NCBI RefSeq assembly: GCF_010669125.1
Contig: NZ_CP048630.1
Span: forward strand, 1,550,001 to 1,614,000
DNA: 64,000 bases
Reading direction: 5' to 3'
From: Ancylobacter pratisalsi
GTDB lineage: Bacteria; Pseudomonadota; Alphaproteobacteria; Rhizobiales; Xanthobacteraceae
In this document: piece by piece, positions 18,540-27,454 of the stretch
Position numbering within the stretch: the first letter of the stretch is position 1
How the letters are laid out: the number at the start of each line of letters is the position of its first letter
Program-made: the position numbers and the translations under genes
Notes under the pieces: model-generated
Seen by the model: the letters and a program-made list of their open reading frames with translations, nothing else
Told to the model about the DNA's origin: nothing
Databases searched by the model: none

Positions 18540-19328
18540 TCAGAACTGCGTGCGGATGGGATCCTTCGGCGCGGGCGAATAGCCGATGATCGGGGTGGTG
18601 AGCTTGGCATAGGTGCCGTCCGCAACCATGTCGGCCAGCGCCTTGTTCACCGCCTTGACGAGGTTCGGCTTGCCCTTCTTGAAGGGGAAGCCCTTCTGGA
18701 CGTGGCTGACATAATCCTCGGTCATGGTCAGCGGGAGCTTGGATTCCTGGATCGCGTAGGCGGCGGCGATGGAATCGGTGATGACGCCGTCGATATTGCC
18801 GTTGACGAGATCCTGCAGCGCGTCGGATTCGGCCTTGTAGGTCTTCACCGTCGCGCCGCGCTCCTCGGCGAGCTTCTGCCAGGTGGAGGCGACCAGCACG
18901 CCGACGGTGCGGCCCTTGATATCGGCGGCCTTCTTGATGTCCGAGCCCTTCTTGGTGACCACGCGCCCGCCCGATTCCAGCCAGCCATCGGCGAACATCA
19001 CCTGCTTCTGGCGCTCGGCGGTGATGTCCATGGCGTCGGAGGCGAAGTCGTACTGGCCGGCTTCGAGGCCGACGAGCAGCGACTCCCACTTGATGATGAC
19101 GGGCGTGTATTCGAGGTTCAGCCGCCGGGCGATCTCCTTGCCGACGCGGATCTCGAGGCCGTCGAGCGTGCCGTCCGGCGCGCGCATGCTGAAGGGCGGA
19201 TAGGTGCCCTCGGTGGCGATGAGGATCTTGCCCGGCTGGATCAATTCCAGTTCCTGGGCGGCGACCGGCTGGGACATGACGGCGCCGATCGCGGCGGCGG
19301 CAAGTACGGTCAGAAACGGAAGACGCAT
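18540..19328 (-). CDS. Amino-acid-type ABC transporter substrate-binding protein
   Basis: A 262-residue periplasmic binding protein of the polar amino acid family (SBP_bac_3). A signal peptide ends near SQPVAAQ. The mature start ILIATEGTYPPFSM, then DGLEIRVGKEIARRL and DFASDAMDITAERQK, are the usual ligand-pocket blocks. AGGGGAACATC precedes the ATG at 19328. It lies downstream of its permease and ATPase genes, with a ureohydrolase between, suggesting the ligand carries a guanidino or basic group. That is inference from context. Confidence 0.88.
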   Translation of the reverse strand: MRLPFLTVLAAAAIGAVMSQPVAAQELELIQPGKILIATEGTYPPFSMRAPDGTLDGLEIRVGKEIARRLNLEYTPVIIKWESLLVGLEAGQYDFASDAMDITAERQKQVMFADGWLESGGRVVTKKGSDIKKAADIKGRTVGVLVASTWQKLAEERGATVKTYKAESDALQDLVNGNIDGVITDSIAAAYAIQESKLPLTMTEDYVSHVQKGFPFKKGKPNLVKAVNKALADMVADGTYAKLTTPIIGYSPAPKDPIRTQF

Positions 19329-19431
19329 GATGTTCCCCTTTGTCAGGCCTGGCGGTTGATGGAAGGTGGCGGCACGTCTTTTTGGTTTTCTGGGCAGGTC
19401 TTCATTCAAGGCGTTGGTGGTGGGACGGCGT

Positions 19432-20373
19432 TCAGCCCTCCGCACGCAGGGCGAGCAGTTCGGCCATCACCGTCGCCGCGAGCAGCGCGGTGATCTGCGC
19501 GGGCTGGTCGTAGCTCGGGCTCAGCTCGACAACGTCGGCACCGACAAGGCGGATGTCCTTGAGCCGGCGCAGCAGGTCCAGCGTCTCGCGCGCGTTCGGC
19601 CCGCCCGCTTCCGGGGTCTGCACCCCGGGGGCGGCGGCGGGATCGACGAAGTCGAGGTCGAAGGTCAGGAAGGCCGGGCGCCCGGCGGTCCGCGCGGCGA
19701 TGCGCGCGGCAAGCGCGGGCATGCCCATCGCGAACATCTCGTCGGTGGTCACTACGTCGTAGCCCAGATCCAGCGACTGGCTCACATCGTCGGGCGAGAA
19801 CAGCGAACCGCGCATGCCGATCTGGATCGAGTGCGAGGGGTCGATGATCCCCTCTTCGATACCGCGGCGGAAGGGCGTGCCGGCGCTATATTTTTTGCCG
19901 GCAAAATAATTATCCCAGGTGTCGGTGTGGGAGTCGAACTGGATCAGCGCCAGCGGGCCGTGGGTCGCCGCCACCGCGCGCAGCTCGGCCAGCGTCACCG
20001 AATGGTCGCCCCCGATGCCGAACGGGGTGAGGCCGGCCTCCACCAGCGCCCGCACCGACATCTCGATGCGCGCCAGCGTCTCCTCCAGATAGCCCGGCAC
20101 CACCGCCGCATCGCCGGCATCGGCCACCCGCAGGCGCTCGAACACGTTGATGCCACCGCGATAGGGATTGATCGGCCGCAGCATGATCGACATCGCCCGC
20201 ACCGCATGCGGCGCGAAGCGCGCGCCGGTGCGGAACGGGGCGCCGGAATCGGAGGGCAGGCCGATAATAGCGGCGTCCAGCCCCTCCAGCGTGGTCGCCT
20301 GCGGCAGGCGCATGAAGGTCGGCACGCCGCAGAAGCGCGGACTGGCGAGCGAATCGGTCGGCAGGACGCTCAT
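19432..20373 (-). CDS. Ureohydrolase (agmatinase/guanidino-acid hydrolase family)
   Basis: A 313-residue manganese ureohydrolase. Metal ligands are present in GGDHS, FDSHTDT, and FDLDFVDPAAAPG. The family splits agmatine, guanidinobutyrate, guanidinopropionate or related compounds to urea plus an amine. It is embedded in an amino-acid ABC transport operon (ATPase-permease-ureohydrolase-binding protein), and 27 bases separate it from the permease. This suggests the imported ligand is itself the substrate. No urease or urea carboxylase gene is visible in the window, although DUF1989, often linked to urea carboxylase, heads the operon. Confidence 0.86.
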   Translation of the reverse strand: MSVLPTDSLASPRFCGVPTFMRLPQATTLEGLDAAIIGLPSDSGAPFRTGARFAPHAVRAMSIMLRPINPYRGGINVFERLRVADAGDAAVVPGYLEETLARIEMSVRALVEAGLTPFGIGGDHSVTLAELRAVAATHGPLALIQFDSHTDTWDNYFAGKKYSAGTPFRRGIEEGIIDPSHSIQIGMRGSLFSPDDVSQSLDLGYDVVTTDEMFAMGMPALAARIAARTAGRPAFLTFDLDFVDPAAAPGVQTPEAGGPNARETLDLLRRLKDIRLVGADVVELSPSYDQPAQITALLAATVMAELLALRAEG

Positions 20374-20400
20374 GGCAGGACACCCGTGGCGGGGACGCGG

Positions 20401-21063
20401 TCAGACATAGCGGGCATTGTGGCGCTCCAGCACGGCCGCGAGCTGGGACAGCATCGTGGTCATGATCAGGTAGATGACCGCGGTCGCGGCGTAGAACTCG
20501 AAGGGGCGGAAGGTGGTGGCGATGATGGTCTGGGCGTAGAGCGTCAGCTCGACCACCGTGATGGTGGACAGAAGCGAGGTGTTCTTCAGCGTCGAGATCG
20601 CCTCGTTGGTGATCGCCGGCAGGATGATGCGCACCACCTGCGGCAGCACGATGCGCCGCAGCGTCTCGCCCCGGCTCATGCCCAGCGCCAGCGAGGATTC
20701 GACCTGCCCCTTGGGAATGGCCGAGAGGCCCGAGCGGATGATCTCGGCGACATAGGCCCCGCTATTGATGCCCAGCGCCAGCACGCCGGCGACGAAGGGC
20801 GACAGCCCGAGTCCGAGCTGGGGCAGGCCGAAATAGACGATGAAGATCTGGATCAGCGCCGGGGTGCCGCGCACGAACCAGATGTAGAATACGCTGGCCT
20901 GCCGGATGATGCCGATCTGCGAGGCCTTGCCCAGCGCCACCAGCAGCCCGCAGATCCAGCTGACGATGATGACCAGCACCGTGATCACCAGCACCAGCCA
21001 GGAGGCGTGCAGGAAGCCCGGCACATAGGGCATGAAGAAATCGAGCCATTCCGAGAAGCTCAT
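20401..21063 (-). CDS. Amino-acid ABC transporter permease (HisM/GlnP type)
   Basis: A 220-residue inner-membrane permease. [17 protein letters not shown] and the EAA-type loop [19 protein letters not shown] are hallmarks of polar amino acid importers. The family often works as a homodimer, consistent with a single permease gene. Its start overlaps the ATPase stop by 4 bases. Confidence 0.9.
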   Translation of the reverse strand: MSFSEWLDFFMPYVPGFLHASWLVLVITVLVIIVSWICGLLVALGKASQIGIIRQASVFYIWFVRGTPALIQIFIVYFGLPQLGLGLSPFVAGVLALGINSGAYVAEIIRSGLSAIPKGQVESSLALGMSRGETLRRIVLPQVVRIILPAITNEAISTLKNTSLLSTITVVELTLYAQTIIATTFRPFEFYAATAVIYLIMTTMLSQLAAVLERHNARYV

Positions 21064-21902
21064 GACCGGCCTCCGATGGCGCTGTCGCCGTTCCCCGTCA
21101 GTCCCGCGCCGGCCACGTGCTCGTGCAGCACGCGCTTGAGAAACTGCTGCAGCCGCTCGCTCCTGGGCTGGTACAGCACCTCGCGCGGGGGGCCGTCCTC
21201 GGCGATGAGGCCCTGGTCGAAGAACACCGTGCGGGTCGACACCTCGCGGGCGAAGCCGATCTCGTGGGTCACGAGCAGCATGGTCATGCCCTCCTCCGCC
21301 AGCGCCGCCATGAGCGCGAGCACCTCGCCCACCAGCTCGGGGTCAAGTGCGGAGGTCACCTCGTCGAACAGCATCAGCCGGGGCTTCATCGCCAGCGCGC
21401 GGACAATGGCGACGCGCTGCTGCTGTCCGCCGGAGAGCCGGCTGGGATAGGCGCCGCTCTTGTCGGCGAGGCCGATACGCTCCAGCAGTTCCTCGGCTAT
21501 GGCGACGGCCGCGCTGCGCGGCACGCCGTTCACCCGCATCGGCGCCTCGATCACGTTCTCCAGCACCGTCATGTGCGGCCAGAGATTGTAGCTCTGGAAC
21601 ACCATGCCGATGCGCGCGCGAAGCGCCCTCAGCTGCGCCGACGAGGGCCGGCCGCGCGCGCCGGGCGCAAAATCGAAGCGGAAGTCCTCGAAGTCGAGCA
21701 CCCCGCCATCGGGCATTTCCATCATGTTGATGCAGCGCAGGAACGTGCTCTTGCCCGAGCCGCTGGCCCCGATGACCGACACCACCTCGCCGGCATGCAC
21801 GTCCAGCGAGATGCCCTTGAGCACCTCATGGGCGCCGAAGCTCTTGCGCAGGTCGCTTATGCGCAGCAGCGGTGCGGCCGTGGTCCCGGTCCCCGCCATC
21901 AC
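21060..21902 (-). CDS. Amino-acid ABC transporter ATP-binding protein (GlnQ/HisP type)
   Basis: A 280-residue ATPase. Walker A is GASGSGKST, the Q-loop sits in [18 protein letters not shown], the signature is [15 protein letters not shown], and Walker B is [14 protein letters not shown]. Note DEV rather than DEP after Walker B. It overlaps the permease and DUF1989 genes by 4 bases each, so the three are translationally coupled. Confidence 0.9.
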   Translation of the reverse strand: MMAGTGTTAAPLLRISDLRKSFGAHEVLKGISLDVHAGEVVSVIGASGSGKSTFLRCINMMEMPDGGVLDFEDFRFDFAPGARGRPSSAQLRALRARIGMVFQSYNLWPHMTVLENVIEAPMRVNGVPRSAAVAIAEELLERIGLADKSGAYPSRLSGGQQQRVAIVRALAMKPRLMLFDEVTSALDPELVGEVLALMAALAEEGMTMLLVTHEIGFAREVSTRTVFFDQGLIAEDGPPREVLYQPRSERLQQFLKRVLHEHVAGAGLTGNGDSAIGGRS

Positions 21903-22525
21903 GCCGCGTCCGCCGGCGGCAGGATTTCCAGCACGCAGTCGCGCGGCGTCTTATCGGGGCCGTTGATGGTGGTCACGTCCTGCGGGCAGTTGGAGAACAC
22001 CAGCACGGCGTCGAACTCGGCGCGGAACGTCACGGCGGCACCCGGCTTGGAGCGCGGCAGGATGCGGTCCAGCGAGCCGTCCGGGCGCACGTCGACGCTC
22101 ATGAACAGGTTCAGCGGCGCCGGGGTGAACGCCATCTTCATCCCGATCTCGCCCAGCGCCTCGTGCATGTTGGTGGCGCAGCTGCGGTGAAACCCCTTCA
22201 CGCCCAGCTCGCGATAGATCGCCGGGTTGCAGGCGCACAGCAGCGTATCGTGCTGGCCGGCCGAGGTGTCCTCGGTCATGCACACGATCGGGCGCCGCTC
22301 GGTGGTCACCAGCGCGGTGTCCTTCTCGACATAGGCGACCGAGTTGAACGAGCGCACATTGTCCATGGACAGGTATTCGGACGGGTCGGCCGCGTTGTAG
22401 GCCCAGAAGTCCAGCGCCTGGGTGCCATGGGGATTGACCACGCGCACGCTCCAGCCCGCCCGCAGGCAGAGAGCCTTGCCGTGGCCGGCGGGCAGCACCA
22501 TGGTGCCGGCTTCCTCGAATTTCAT
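21899..22525 (-). CDS. DUF1989 (urea carboxylase-associated) family protein
   Basis: A 209-residue protein of the DUF1989 family. [20 protein letters not shown] and [13 protein letters not shown] are typical, as is the block of Cys/His residues ([21 protein letters not shown]) that could bind metal. Members are found with urea carboxylase/allophanate hydrolase and with amino-acid catabolism genes; the reaction is not settled. The frame is open to 22624, but the conserved part begins at the ATG at 22525. It heads the transport/ureohydrolase operon and diverges from pxpB. A YGGTATACCR palindrome lies about 80 bases upstream. Confidence 0.82.
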   Translation of the reverse strand: MKFEEAGTMVLPAGHGKALCLRAGWSVRVVNPHGTQALDFWAYNAADPSEYLSMDNVRSFNSVAYVEKDTALVTTERRPIVCMTEDTSAGQHDTLLCACNPAIYRELGVKGFHRSCATNMHEALGEIGMKMAFTPAPLNLFMSVDVRPDGSLDRILPRSKPGAAVTFRAEFDAVLVFSNCPQDVTTINGPDKTPRDCVLEILPPADAA

Positions 22526-22602
22526 AAGCAATCGCCATTGCAGGGGCGGGCCCGGCAACAGCCGGACGCGCGGTGGATCAAGGGTCGCTAATTGGAACCT
22601 CT

Positions 22603-22617
22603 TTGGTATACCGACGG
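22603..22617. promoter_or_regulatory. GGTATACC palindrome, candidate operator (copy 1)
   Basis: TTGGTATACCGACGG at 22603-22617 contains the perfect palindrome GGTATACC. Read towards the DUF1989 gene it is CCGTCGGTATACCAA. A near-identical block (CCGTTGGTATACCGA) lies upstream of the glutaminase gene at 29721-29735, in the same orientation relative to its gene. GGTATACC-like cores are typical of FCD-type GntR operators. Confidence 0.55.
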
Positions 22618-22721
22618 AATTCAAGTGGAATTTTTATGCAGACCTTGCCTGCGATTTGATCTTTGCGGATCGTCCCGCGTGAACGATCATGCAAGGCCCG
22701 CGCGCACCCAGAACCAACTAA

Positions 22722-22740
22722 ATCATTGATATAATATGAT
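22722..22740 (+). promoter_or_regulatory. AT-rich promoter region upstream of pxpB
   Basis: This divergent 291-base region is mostly GC-rich but has an AT-rich core. A perfect TATAAT lies at 22730-22735, inside an inverted repeat ATCAT (22722-22726) / ATGAT (22736-22740). No good -35 is seen 16-18 bases upstream, so the promoter may need an activator. Confidence 0.4.
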
Positions 22741-22816
22741 ATTTCCAGACACGACGCATGACACAACACCCGGCGCGGGCCATCCCCGCGCCGGGCGGCG
22801 AGCGGGCGCGGCCTTG

Positions 22817-23584
22817 ATGAACCCCTCCAGCCCCGCCTTTCCCCGCCTGCTCGATGCCGGAGAAAGCGGCCTCGTCGTCGAGTTCGGCAGCGACATCGAC
22901 GCGGCGGTGAATGAGCGCGTGATCGCGCTCGACCGCGCCCTCGCCCGGCACCCCGTCGCGGGCATATGCGAGACCGTGCCGACCTATCGCTCGCTGCTGG
23001 TGCTGTTCGATCCGCTGGTGATCGCGCGCGCCGCCCTCGCCGCCCATGTCCTCGCCTGTGAGAGCGCGCTGGAACAGGCGCCGACGGGCGCGGAGGCCGG
23101 CACGCTCTGGCGGGTGCCGGTGCTGTATGGCGGCGCCCACGGGGTGGACCTCGAAGCGGTGGCACAGCAGCACGGGCTGAGCCCGGAGGCCCTGATCGCC
23201 CTGCACAGCGGTGCGCTGTACCGCGTCTACATGATCGGCTTCGCGCCCGGCTTCGCCTATCTCGGCGGCCTGCCGGAGGCCATCCACACCAGCCGGCGCA
23301 CCGACCCGCGCCCGAAGACGCCCGAGCGCAGCATCTCCATCGGCGGGCGCCAGGCCGCCATCTCGCCGCCCATCGAGGTGCCGAGCGGCTGGCACCTGCT
23401 CGGCCAGACCCCGGTGCGCTCCTATGATCCCGCGCGAGCCCAGCCCTTCCTGTTCGCGGCCGGCGACCGGATCCGCTTCGCCCCGATCGACGCCCCCACC
23501 TATCGCGACATGCTGGCCGCCGCCGAGGCGGGCGAGATCGTCGCCAGCCGCGAGAGCGCGCCGGGAGGCGGCCCCGATGTCTGA
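22817..23584 (+). CDS. pxpB: 5-oxoprolinase subunit PxpB (KipI family)
   Basis: A 256-residue PxpB protein. Landmarks are VEFGSDIDAAVNERV, VPTYRSLLVLFDP, MIGFAPGFAYLGGLPE and the C-terminal GRQAAISPPIEVPSGW. With PxpC and PxpA it opens 5-oxoproline (pyroglutamate) to glutamate with ATP. The ATG at 22817 begins the conserved fold; the frame is open to 22736. First gene of a tight pxpBCA operon divergent from the DUF1989 operon. Confidence 0.9.
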   Translation: MNPSSPAFPRLLDAGESGLVVEFGSDIDAAVNERVIALDRALARHPVAGICETVPTYRSLLVLFDPLVIARAALAAHVLACESALEQAPTGAEAGTLWRVPVLYGGAHGVDLEAVAQQHGLSPEALIALHSGALYRVYMIGFAPGFAYLGGLPEAIHTSRRTDPRPKTPERSISIGGRQAAISPPIEVPSGWHLLGQTPVRSYDPARAQPFLFAAGDRIRFAPIDAPTYRDMLAAAEAGEIVASRESAPGGGPDV

Positions 23585-24653
23585 CAGCCTCGACGCCCCC
23601 CATCTCGCGCTTCTCGACGGCGGCCTGTTCTCCACGCTGCAGGACGCCGGGCGCTTCGGCTATCAGCGCGTCGGCATTTCCAATTCGGGCGCGATGGATC
23701 TCGCCGCGATGCGCATCGCCAATGCGCTGGTGGGCAACGCTCCCGACACTGCCGTGGTGGAAATGACCATGGCGGGCATGCGCTTCACGCTTCACGCCGA
23801 CCAGTGCCGCATCGCGCTCGCCGGCGCCGACATGGCGCTCACGATCAACGACCGGCCGGCCGAGCCTTTGCAGGCACATGAGCTGGCGCGCGGCGACCGG
23901 GTCGCGATCGGGCGGGCCCGCGCGGGCATGCGTGGCTATCTCGCCATCGCCGGCGGTCTCGACCTGCCCCCGGTTCTGGGCAGCCTGTCGACCCATACGC
24001 GCTCGCGCCTCGGCGGGCTCGACGGCGGCCCGCTCCAGGCAGGCGCGCGCCTGCCGCTGCGCGCGGCCCCGCCCGGCCCGCTGCTGCGGCTGGACCGGGC
24101 GCGCCTGCCCTCGGTTTCCGGCCCGCTGCGCGTGGTGCTGGGCCCGCAGGCGGAGGCCTTCACCGACGCAGGAATCAGCACCTTCCTGTCGGCCCGCTAC
24201 GTTCTGTCGAACCGGGCCGACCGCATGGGCTGCCAGCTCGAAGGCGCGGCGGTCGAGCACGCCGCCGGCTTCAATATCGTCTCCGACGGCATCGCCAATG
24301 GCAGCATCCAGATCCCCGGCCACGGCCGGCCGATCATCCTGCTGGCCGACCGGCAGACCACGGGCGGCTACCCCAAGATCGCCACGGTGATCGGGCCGGA
24401 TCTCGGCCGGCTGGCCCAGCTGCGCCCCGGTGATACGCTGAGCTTCACGGCGGTCTCGCCCGAGGAGGCCGCCGCCGCGGCGCAGCAGGCCGCCACCGCG
24501 CTGCGTGCCGCGGTTCAGGCGATGGAGCCGGTTGTCCTGGGCGCCGCCGCGCTCTCCAGCGAGCGCCTTCTCGGCCTCAACCTCGTCGGCGGCGTCACTT
24601 CCGCCCGCGATTTTCTTGACGACGACACCTTCAGCGAAGCGAGGCCGGCATGA
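23577..24653 (+). CDS. pxpC: 5-oxoprolinase subunit PxpC (KipA family)
   Basis: A 358-residue PxpC protein (biotin-dependent carboxyltransferase-like fold). It has TLQDAGRFGYQRVGISNSGAMD at the N-terminus (quoted in parts: TLQDAGR, GYQRVG, SGAMD) and IVSDGIANGSIQIPGHG near residue 240. GGGAGGCGGCCCCG precedes the ATG at 23577, which overlaps the end of pxpB. Cytoplasmic partner of PxpB and PxpA. Confidence 0.9.
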   Translation: MSDSLDAPHLALLDGGLFSTLQDAGRFGYQRVGISNSGAMDLAAMRIANALVGNAPDTAVVEMTMAGMRFTLHADQCRIALAGADMALTINDRPAEPLQAHELARGDRVAIGRARAGMRGYLAIAGGLDLPPVLGSLSTHTRSRLGGLDGGPLQAGARLPLRAAPPGPLLRLDRARLPSVSGPLRVVLGPQAEAFTDAGISTFLSARYVLSNRADRMGCQLEGAAVEHAAGFNIVSDGIANGSIQIPGHGRPIILLADRQTTGGYPKIATVIGPDLGRLAQLRPGDTLSFTAVSPEEAAAAAQQAATALRAAVQAMEPVVLGAAALSSERLLGLNLVGGVTSARDFLDDDTFSEARPA

Positions 24654-25423
24654 GCACGATCGATCTCAACAGCGACATGGGCGAGGGCTTCGGCGTCTAT
24701 TCGCTCGGCGATGACGACGCGATGCTGGAGATCGTCACCTCCGCCAACATCGCCTGCGGCTTCCATGCCGGCGACCCGCTGGTGATGGCGAGCACGCTGG
24801 CCGCGGCCGCCGCCAATGGCGTCGGTGTGGGCGCTCATCCCAGCTTTCTGGACCTGTGGGGTTTCGGCCGGCGCCCGATCATGGGCGAGCGGCCGGAGGA
24901 TGTGGAGAAGCACCTGATCTACCAGATCGGCGCCTTGCAGGCGCTGGCCCACAGCGCCGGGCAGAAGCTGCAGCACGTCAAGACCCATGGCTCGCTCGGC
25001 AATCTCGCCAATGAGGATGCCGACCTCGCCCGCGCCGTGGCCCGCGCCATCCGGGCGGTCGATCGCGATCTCGTCTTCGTGGTGATGCCGGGGCTGGAAA
25101 CCGAGCGGGCCGGCGAGGCGGCGGGCCTCACGGTCGCGCGCGAGGTCTATGCCGACCGCGCCTATGCCGACAACGGCAACCTCGTCTCCCGCAAATTGCC
25201 CGGCGCGGTGATCCATGACGGCGATGCCGCCGCCACCCGCGTGCTGCGCATGGTGGAGGATGGCGAGATCGTCACCGCCAGCGGGGGCCGGCTCAAGGTG
25301 AAGTCCGACACGGTCTGCGTTCATGGCGACACCCACGGTGCCGTGGACATGGCCCGCCGCATCCGGGCGCGGCTCGAAGGCGCGGGAATTGTCATCCGGC
25401 CCTTCGGCGAGTGGCTGGCCTGA
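24650..25423 (+). CDS. pxpA: 5-oxoprolinase subunit PxpA (LamB/YcsF family)
   Basis: A 257-residue PxpA protein. The N-terminus IDLNSDMGEGFG and the later NIACGFHAGDP are diagnostic, with VKTHGSLGN and VCVHGDTHGAV also conserved. It starts within the pxpC stop (4-base overlap). It completes a full 5-oxoprolinase, so the cell can recycle pyroglutamate formed from glutamine or peptides. Location beside an amino-acid ABC transporter suggests shared supply. Confidence 0.92.
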   Translation: MSTIDLNSDMGEGFGVYSLGDDDAMLEIVTSANIACGFHAGDPLVMASTLAAAAANGVGVGAHPSFLDLWGFGRRPIMGERPEDVEKHLIYQIGALQALAHSAGQKLQHVKTHGSLGNLANEDADLARAVARAIRAVDRDLVFVVMPGLETERAGEAAGLTVAREVYADRAYADNGNLVSRKLPGAVIHDGDAAATRVLRMVEDGEIVTASGGRLKVKSDTVCVHGDTHGAVDMARRIRARLEGAGIVIRPFGEWLA

Positions 25424-25534
25424 GGCGCCACCGCCGGCGGGCACATGCCTTGACGCCCCCGGCTCGGTGGCGGGATGATGCCGCACCCTGGCCTTCCAGC
25501 CCTAGAACAAGAAGCCGGGGCAAGGGAGATAAAC

Positions 25535-26050
25535 ATGCCTCATGCGCGTACCGGCGCCGCCATTGCCGCAGCCCTGCTTCTTCTGACCTCTCCGCTCGCC
25601 GCCGACGGCTCGGGCGACCCTGCCGCCGTCAGCTCCTCGCAGGGTGAGTACAGCGACAAGCAGGGCAACCCGACCTTCAAGATCGAAAAGGACGGCACCG
25701 TCGACTGGTACACCTCGGTCGGCTACCTGCGCTACACCGCGAACTGCATGCAGTGCCATGGCCCGGGCGGGCTGGGCTCCAGCTTCGCTCCCTCTCTCGT
25801 CGAAGCCCTGAAAACGCTGAGCTACAGCCAGTTCCTCGACACCGTGACCAACGGCAAGAAGAACGTCAGCGCCAGCCAGGATCTGGTGATGCCGGCCTTC
25901 GGGGTGAACCCGAACGTCATGTGCTACATCGACGCCATCTTCATCTATCTGCGGGCGCGCTCGGATGGCGCTCTGGGCCGCGAGCGGCCGGAAAACGTGG
26001 CGCCCAAGCCCGACGGCTACTCCGCCGCCGAGAATGCCTGCATGGGCTAG
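25535..26050 (+). CDS. c-type cytochrome, methanol-metabolism-related (four-cysteine type)
   Basis: A 171-residue exported monoheme cytochrome c. A signal peptide (AAIAAALLLLTSPLAAD) is followed by the heme site C71-MQ-C74-H75. Met119 (LVMPAFG) is the likely sixth ligand. Two extra cysteines at 130 and 169 may form a disulfide. This pattern fits the four-cysteine cytochrome family found with methanol/alcohol dehydrogenase genes. GGGAGATAA supports the start at 25535. No PQQ dehydrogenase gene is present nearby, so it is an orphan here; the assignment rests on the cysteine pattern and overall sequence. Confidence 0.75.
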   Translation: MPHARTGAAIAAALLLLTSPLAADGSGDPAAVSSSQGEYSDKQGNPTFKIEKDGTVDWYTSVGYLRYTANCMQCHGPGGLGSSFAPSLVEALKTLSYSQFLDTVTNGKKNVSASQDLVMPAFGVNPNVMCYIDAIFIYLRARSDGALGRERPENVAPKPDGYSAAENACMG

Positions 26051-26085
26051 CCGGCCCGCGGGCAAAGCGCGGCACGGCGCGGGAC

Positions 26086-26146
26086 GGCATGGCGCGGGAA
26101 GGCCCCGCGCGCCGTTCCACGCGCGACATTCAACACGCGCCATGCC
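26086..26146. terminator. Long inverted repeat between convergent genes
   Basis: GGCATGGCGCG (26086-26096) and CGCGCCATGCC (26136-26146) are exact reverse complements 39 bases apart, between the cytochrome and the M20 hydrolase. The surrounding 129 bases hold several degenerate copies of GCACGGCGCGGGA/GGCATGGCGCGGGA-like sequence. A bidirectional transcription end or a small palindromic repeat element are both possible. Confidence 0.5.
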
Positions 26147-26179
26147 ACGCGGGCCATGCCCGTCACGGGCCGCCCGGCG

Positions 26180-27454
26180 TCAGTCGTTGTCGTCGCGGGC
26201 CAGCAGGCGGGCGAGGATATCGGCGCCGACGGCGAAATCCGCCATCTCCATCGCCTCGTCCGGGTTGTGGCTGCCGTTCTGGTTGCGCAGAAACACCAGC
26301 GCCGCCGGCACACCGGCATTGGCGAACACGGCCGTGTCGTGCCCTGCCCCGCTCGCCAGCTCGGTAAAGCCCGCCCCGCATCCCTCGGCGACGGCCGCGA
26401 GCCGGGCGCGCAGCGCCTCATCCAGCCGCGCCGGGGCCGATCCGCTGCGCGCGCCCAGATTGAAGCGCACACCCCGCGCCGCCTCGATGCCGGCCACGAT
26501 GTGCAGCAACCCGGCATGGATCCTCTCAAGACAGGCAGGCGAGGGGCTGCGCACATCGAGGCAGAAGCCGGCCTCGCCGGGCACCTTGCTGAAGCCGTGC
26601 AATGCCGGGTCCGTCCCGATCTCGCCGAAGGTGATGGTCGCGCTTTCGCCCCCTTCCAGCACCTCGCCCCACAGCCGGTCGAGTGCGGTAATGAGATCGG
26701 CCAGCGCGAAGACCGCATCGTGGCGGTGGCCGCGCGGCACCGCGCCGGAATGGCCCCATTCGCCCAGAATGCGAGCCGCGCGGTAGCGAAAGCTCCCGGC
26801 AATGCCGGTCACGAAGCCGACCGGCACCTGTGCCGCCTCCAGAACCGGGCCCTGCTCGATATGGAGTTCGATGAAGCCGTGCAGCTCCGCCGGGTCGAGA
26901 TGCACCTGCCCCACGCCCACCCGCGCCGGATCGAGGCCAAGCCGGCTCATATGCGCGCGCAGGCTGAGCCCGGTGTCCGAGCGCGGGGTGGAAAGGCTCT
27001 CGGCCGGCAGCAGGCCGAGCGCGGCGCGGCTGCCCAGATAGGACAGCGGAAACCAGTTGCTCTCCTCCGCCCGGATCGCCATCACGGTGATGGAGCGGCG
27101 CGGGCGGAGGCCGGCCTCGATCAGCGCACGCACCGCGCACAGCCCGGCGATGACGCCGGCGGCACCGTCGAAATTGCCGCCATGGGGCACCGAATCCAGA
27201 TGCGAGCCGACGACCCAGGGCTTCAGCGCCGGATCGCGGCCCTCATAGGTGAGGTAGAGATTGCCGGCGGGGTCGATCCGGTGGGTCAGCCCTAGCGCCT
27301 GCGCCTCGCGTATCATCATGTCATGGGCGATCTGCTCGCCCTCGCCATAGGCCGCGCGGGTAATGCCGGGCGCGTCGCCGGTGCGGGCGGCGAGTTCGTC
27401 GAACAGCCGCGCGGCAAAGGCGGCATCGATGGCAAGCTCCGCCGTCCCGCTCAC
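26180..27454 (-). CDS. M20-family amidohydrolase (N-carbamoyl-L-amino-acid hydrolase/allantoate amidohydrolase type)
   Basis: A 424-residue binuclear metal hydrolase. Metal ligands lie in GSHLDSVPHGGNFDGAAGV, AIRAEESNWF, HIEQGPVLE and GAGHDTAVFA. The set matches the hydantoinase/carbamoylase group, which releases amino acids from N-carbamoyl or related amides. Its start overlaps the stop of the 2-hydroxyacid dehydrogenase by 4 bases, and both belong to the four-gene minus-strand unit ending here. No hydantoinase or allantoinase gene is in the window, so the natural substrate is open. Confidence 0.86.
   Translation of the reverse strand: MSGTAELAIDAAFAARLFDELAARTGDAPGITRAAYGEGEQIAHDMMIREAQALGLTHRIDPAGNLYLTYEGRDPALKPWVVGSHLDSVPHGGNFDGAAGVIAGLCAVRALIEAGLRPRRSITVMAIRAEESNWFPLSYLGSRAALGLLPAESLSTPRSDTGLSLRAHMSRLGLDPARVGVGQVHLDPAELHGFIELHIEQGPVLEAAQVPVGFVTGIAGSFRYRAARILGEWGHSGAVPRGHRHDAVFALADLITALDRLWGEVLEGGESATITFGEIGTDPALHGFSKVPGEAGFCLDVRSPSPACLERIHAGLLHIVAGIEAARGVRFNLGARSGSAPARLDEALRARLAAVAEGCGAGFTELASGAGHDTAVFANAGVPAALVFLRNQNGSHNPDEAMEMADFAVGADILARLLARDDND

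Noticed and set aside
22578..24323. A 581-codon minus-strand open frame opposite pxpB/pxpC
   Set aside because: Arg/Gly/Ala-rich with no domain, while the plus strand encodes clear PxpB and PxpC.
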